From Patescibacteria group bacterium (lineage in GTDB: Bacteria; Patescibacteriota; Gracilibacteria; UBA1369; PNNO01), in NCBI GenBank assembly GCA_024275695.1, contig JAJRYP010000066.1:1-12656 (forward strand): a stretch of 12,656 nucleotides of DNA, in the 5' to 3' direction. The first letter of the stretch is position 1; the number at the start of each line of letters is the position of its first letter. The notes under the pieces were generated by a model that saw only the letters and a list, made by a program, of their open reading frames with translations, searched no databases and was not told the origin of the DNA. The position numbers and the translations under genes are program-made. Shown one piece after another: positions 11,470 to 12,656 of this stretch.

Positions 11470-12408
11470 TTAAGATTCTATCTTTTCGCGCGGGGATAAA
11501 TATTCTTCCGAAGTGAAATCGATAAAGGTAAATGTCCAGACGGTTACCGAAAATACATGAACTACGGCAGCAAGATAAGCGGCGAAGAATAGGAATATAA
11601 GACTGACGATACCTAAAATTACAATGCCATAGCTTGGTAGAGATATGGTCGTGTAAAAAGCCAGGGCTGAAATAACAATCGCGGGCACGATAATTACTAA
11701 AATAACCTGAATAATTATTCTAATGGCGATAATAAGCATTAAAATAACCAATATGAATGTTTTTTGAAGGTTTAAAATAACAAGCGTACAACTCTTTACA
11801 ATACCGCTCATAACACCTTCATCGTCGATAATTATGTAGTATTCCGCAAACGTAAAAAGTATGTGGAGTATTAAAGAAACAACTATGAAAATAATAAAAA
11901 TCGGAACAAAAGACTGAAAGACGTTTGGTCCCAGATTTCTTAGTATAAACGCTCCTTCCGCGGTAATTGAAATAAAGCTGAATGTACGCATAATAAGCGT
12001 AAATTCAAAGAAGGGAAGAAATCTTAGAACTCCATATTTAATTCCGTCAACAAGTCCGGTTTTTTGACCGTTCCTTCTGCGTGCAATAACCTGGATCATG
12101 GATGCATCCAAAATAACCGGCAATAAAAAATAAATAATTACAAGTATTATTGCAGTTATAACAAGTGGAACCGTGAAAGATATATTATCTCTTATGAAAT
12201 CGAAGATTGTTGTAACAACAACGTAAAAAAAACTTCGTGGAGCATCATCAAATAACGGCGAAGACTTAAAAGCCAGTATTTGATAGGTCATATAAAAAAT
12301 ACCTACAATTGTTGTTAATAATGCAGGTAAAAATCCGTACCACAGAATTATTTTTTTATTTTTCTGTGTAAACTGCCACGCTTCATATATAGTTTCTTTG
12401 TATTTCAT
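11470..12408 (-). CDS. Polytopic membrane protein of unknown function (312 aa)
   Basis: About six long hydrophobic stretches are visible (roughly 20-46, 78-104, 165-190, 215-250, 255-295 and a shorter one at 128-148). The N-terminus is charged and amphipathic (MKYKETIYEAWQFTQKNKK) and the C-terminus acidic/basic (SEEYLSPREKIES). The overall look resembles the large class of integral proteins in which an amphipathic 'W-x-x-x-x-x-N' start precedes repeated helix pairs, but I cannot name a family. There is no Cys cluster or His/Met motif, so no visible link to the copper/thiol genes. It has a near-consensus promoter of its own and is separated from the cNMP operon by another promoter, so it is an independent unit. 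Confidence 0.85.
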   Translation of the reverse strand: MKYKETIYEAWQFTQKNKKIILWYGFLPALLTTIVGIFYMTYQILAFKSSPLFDDAPRSFFYVVVTTIFDFIRDNISFTVPLVITAIILVIIYFLLPVILDASMIQVIARRRNGQKTGLVDGIKYGVLRFLPFFEFTLIMRTFSFISITAEGAFILRNLGPNVFQSFVPIFIIFIVVSLILHILFTFAEYYIIIDDEGVMSGIVKSCTLVILNLQKTFILVILMLIIAIRIIIQVILVIIVPAIVISALAFYTTISLPSYGIVILGIVSLIFLFFAAYLAAVVHVFSVTVWTFTFIDFTSEEYLSPREKIES

Positions 12409-12416
12409 ACGTAACT

Positions 12417-12444
12417 ATTGTAGGGCTTAAGGTAATGGTGTCAA
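12417..12444 (-). promoter_or_regulatory. Promoter of the 312-aa membrane protein gene
   Basis: On the - strand TTGACA (12439-12444), 16 bases, TACAAT (12417-12422). The -10 lies 8 bases before the ATG at 12408, so the message would be leaderless or nearly so, or a start further inside is used. Confidence 0.6.
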
Positions 12445-12464
12445 GAATCCTTCCTGAAAGGAGT

Positions 12465-12490
12465 TCGCTCCGCTCACACTACGCTCGCGA
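12465..12490. repeat. GC-rich CGCTC mini-repeat
   Basis: CGCTC occurs three times in 26 bases (CGCTC-CGCTC-ACACTA-CGCTCGCG) within an otherwise AT-rich spacer. It lies between the 312-residue gene and the partial gene at the right edge. Its role is unknown; such GAGCG-type strings are common intergenic debris or dispersed repeats. Confidence 0.4.
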
Positions 12491-12563
12491 TAAGTTTTTG
12501 TTCACGGGAGACTCGCAGTATTTTCCAATCACTAAATGATACCTGAACTGATGTGTAAATGTT

Positions 12564-12656
12564 TCATTGTAGGTTGAGTTTCAAGAGCATCTTTTCTTTC
12601 TCTTTTTTCATCCTTTCCGCAAATTCAGTATCACTCTCAGTATAAGCAATTCGATC
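12564..12656 (-). CDS. C-terminal end of an unidentified gene (30 residues in window)
   Basis: On the - strand the frame from the right edge reads D-R-I-A-Y-T-E-S-D-T-E-F-A-E-R and ends RMKKEKEKMLLKLNLQ at a TGA. The strongly charged, helix-forming composition looks like a real C-terminus rather than chance sequence in an AT-rich spacer. The start is outside the window and no family can be named. Confidence 0.5.
   Translation of the reverse strand, partial: DRIAYTESDTEFAERMKKEKEKMLLKLNLQ

Noticed and set aside
12409..12566. Read-through of the partial right-edge gene past TGA (alternative genetic code)
   Set aside because: The downstream frame passes through the CGCTC mini-repeat and meets further TGA codons; other genes end normally at TGA (for example 4635 and 10555), so standard stops fit.
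1..12656. tRNA, rRNA, CRISPR array, transposase or phage genes
   Set aside because: None seen on either strand; the only repeats are the short ones listed.

Overview
The window is AT-rich and densely packed, with short intergenic gaps, mostly small exported or membrane proteins, and almost no recognisable Shine-Dalgarno motifs. Its promoters look like ordinary sigma-70 sites (TTGACA/TATAAT-like with 16-17 base spacing). TGA and TAA/TAG all serve as stops, so the standard bacterial code fits. The style resembles a Patescibacteria/CPR-type genome, but no marker gene is present and this is only an inference.

Layout. (1) 1-931, + strand: end of a polytopic membrane protein (possibly CcdA/DsbD-like), a 59-residue exported membrane peptide, and an 84-residue thioredoxin-fold protein, closed by a bidirectional terminator. 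(2) 995-2048: a small DUF5676-like membrane protein (-) and a lycopene-cyclase-domain membrane protein (+), transcribed divergently. (3) 2045-9354, - strand: a ten-gene run of envelope proteins. In order of transcription these are a secreted CKC protein, a DUF1573-rhodanese-DUF1573 lipoprotein, a membrane-anchored DUF1573 protein, a thioredoxin-CcdA fusion, an ECF sigma factor, a membrane anti-sigma candidate with a His/Met tail, a secreted Gly/Tyr/Met/His-rich protein, two proteins with the same LPDMAGGC C-terminus, and a membrane-anchored protein with three thioredoxin-like repeats. (4) 9361-9754: a control region with divergent promoters and an inverted 11-bp repeat, then csoR (+). (5) 9810-9896: a 28-residue Cys/Asp/Gly mini-protein. 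(6) 9974-11394, - strand: DUF3307 membrane protein and two stand-alone cyclic-nucleotide-binding-domain proteins. (7) 11470-12656, - strand: a polytopic membrane protein and the tail of another gene.

Working model. CsoR carries the Cys-His-Cys Cu(I) ligand set, and the two copies of CCTATACCATA cover the -10 regions of both divergent promoters. This suggests that copper (or, less likely, persulfide) derepresses both csoR and the long - strand cluster. The cluster encodes exported Cys-rich and Met/His-rich proteins and a membrane electron carrier (CcdA) able to feed reductant to extracytoplasmic thioredoxin domains. It also encodes its own ECF sigma/anti-sigma pair, whose predicted outward-facing tail looks like a metal sensor. 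I read it as a possible copper- and thiol-stress envelope regulon. No Cu-ATPase, CopZ or multicopper oxidase is present, so the copper role rests on CsoR, the operators and the composition of the exported proteins.
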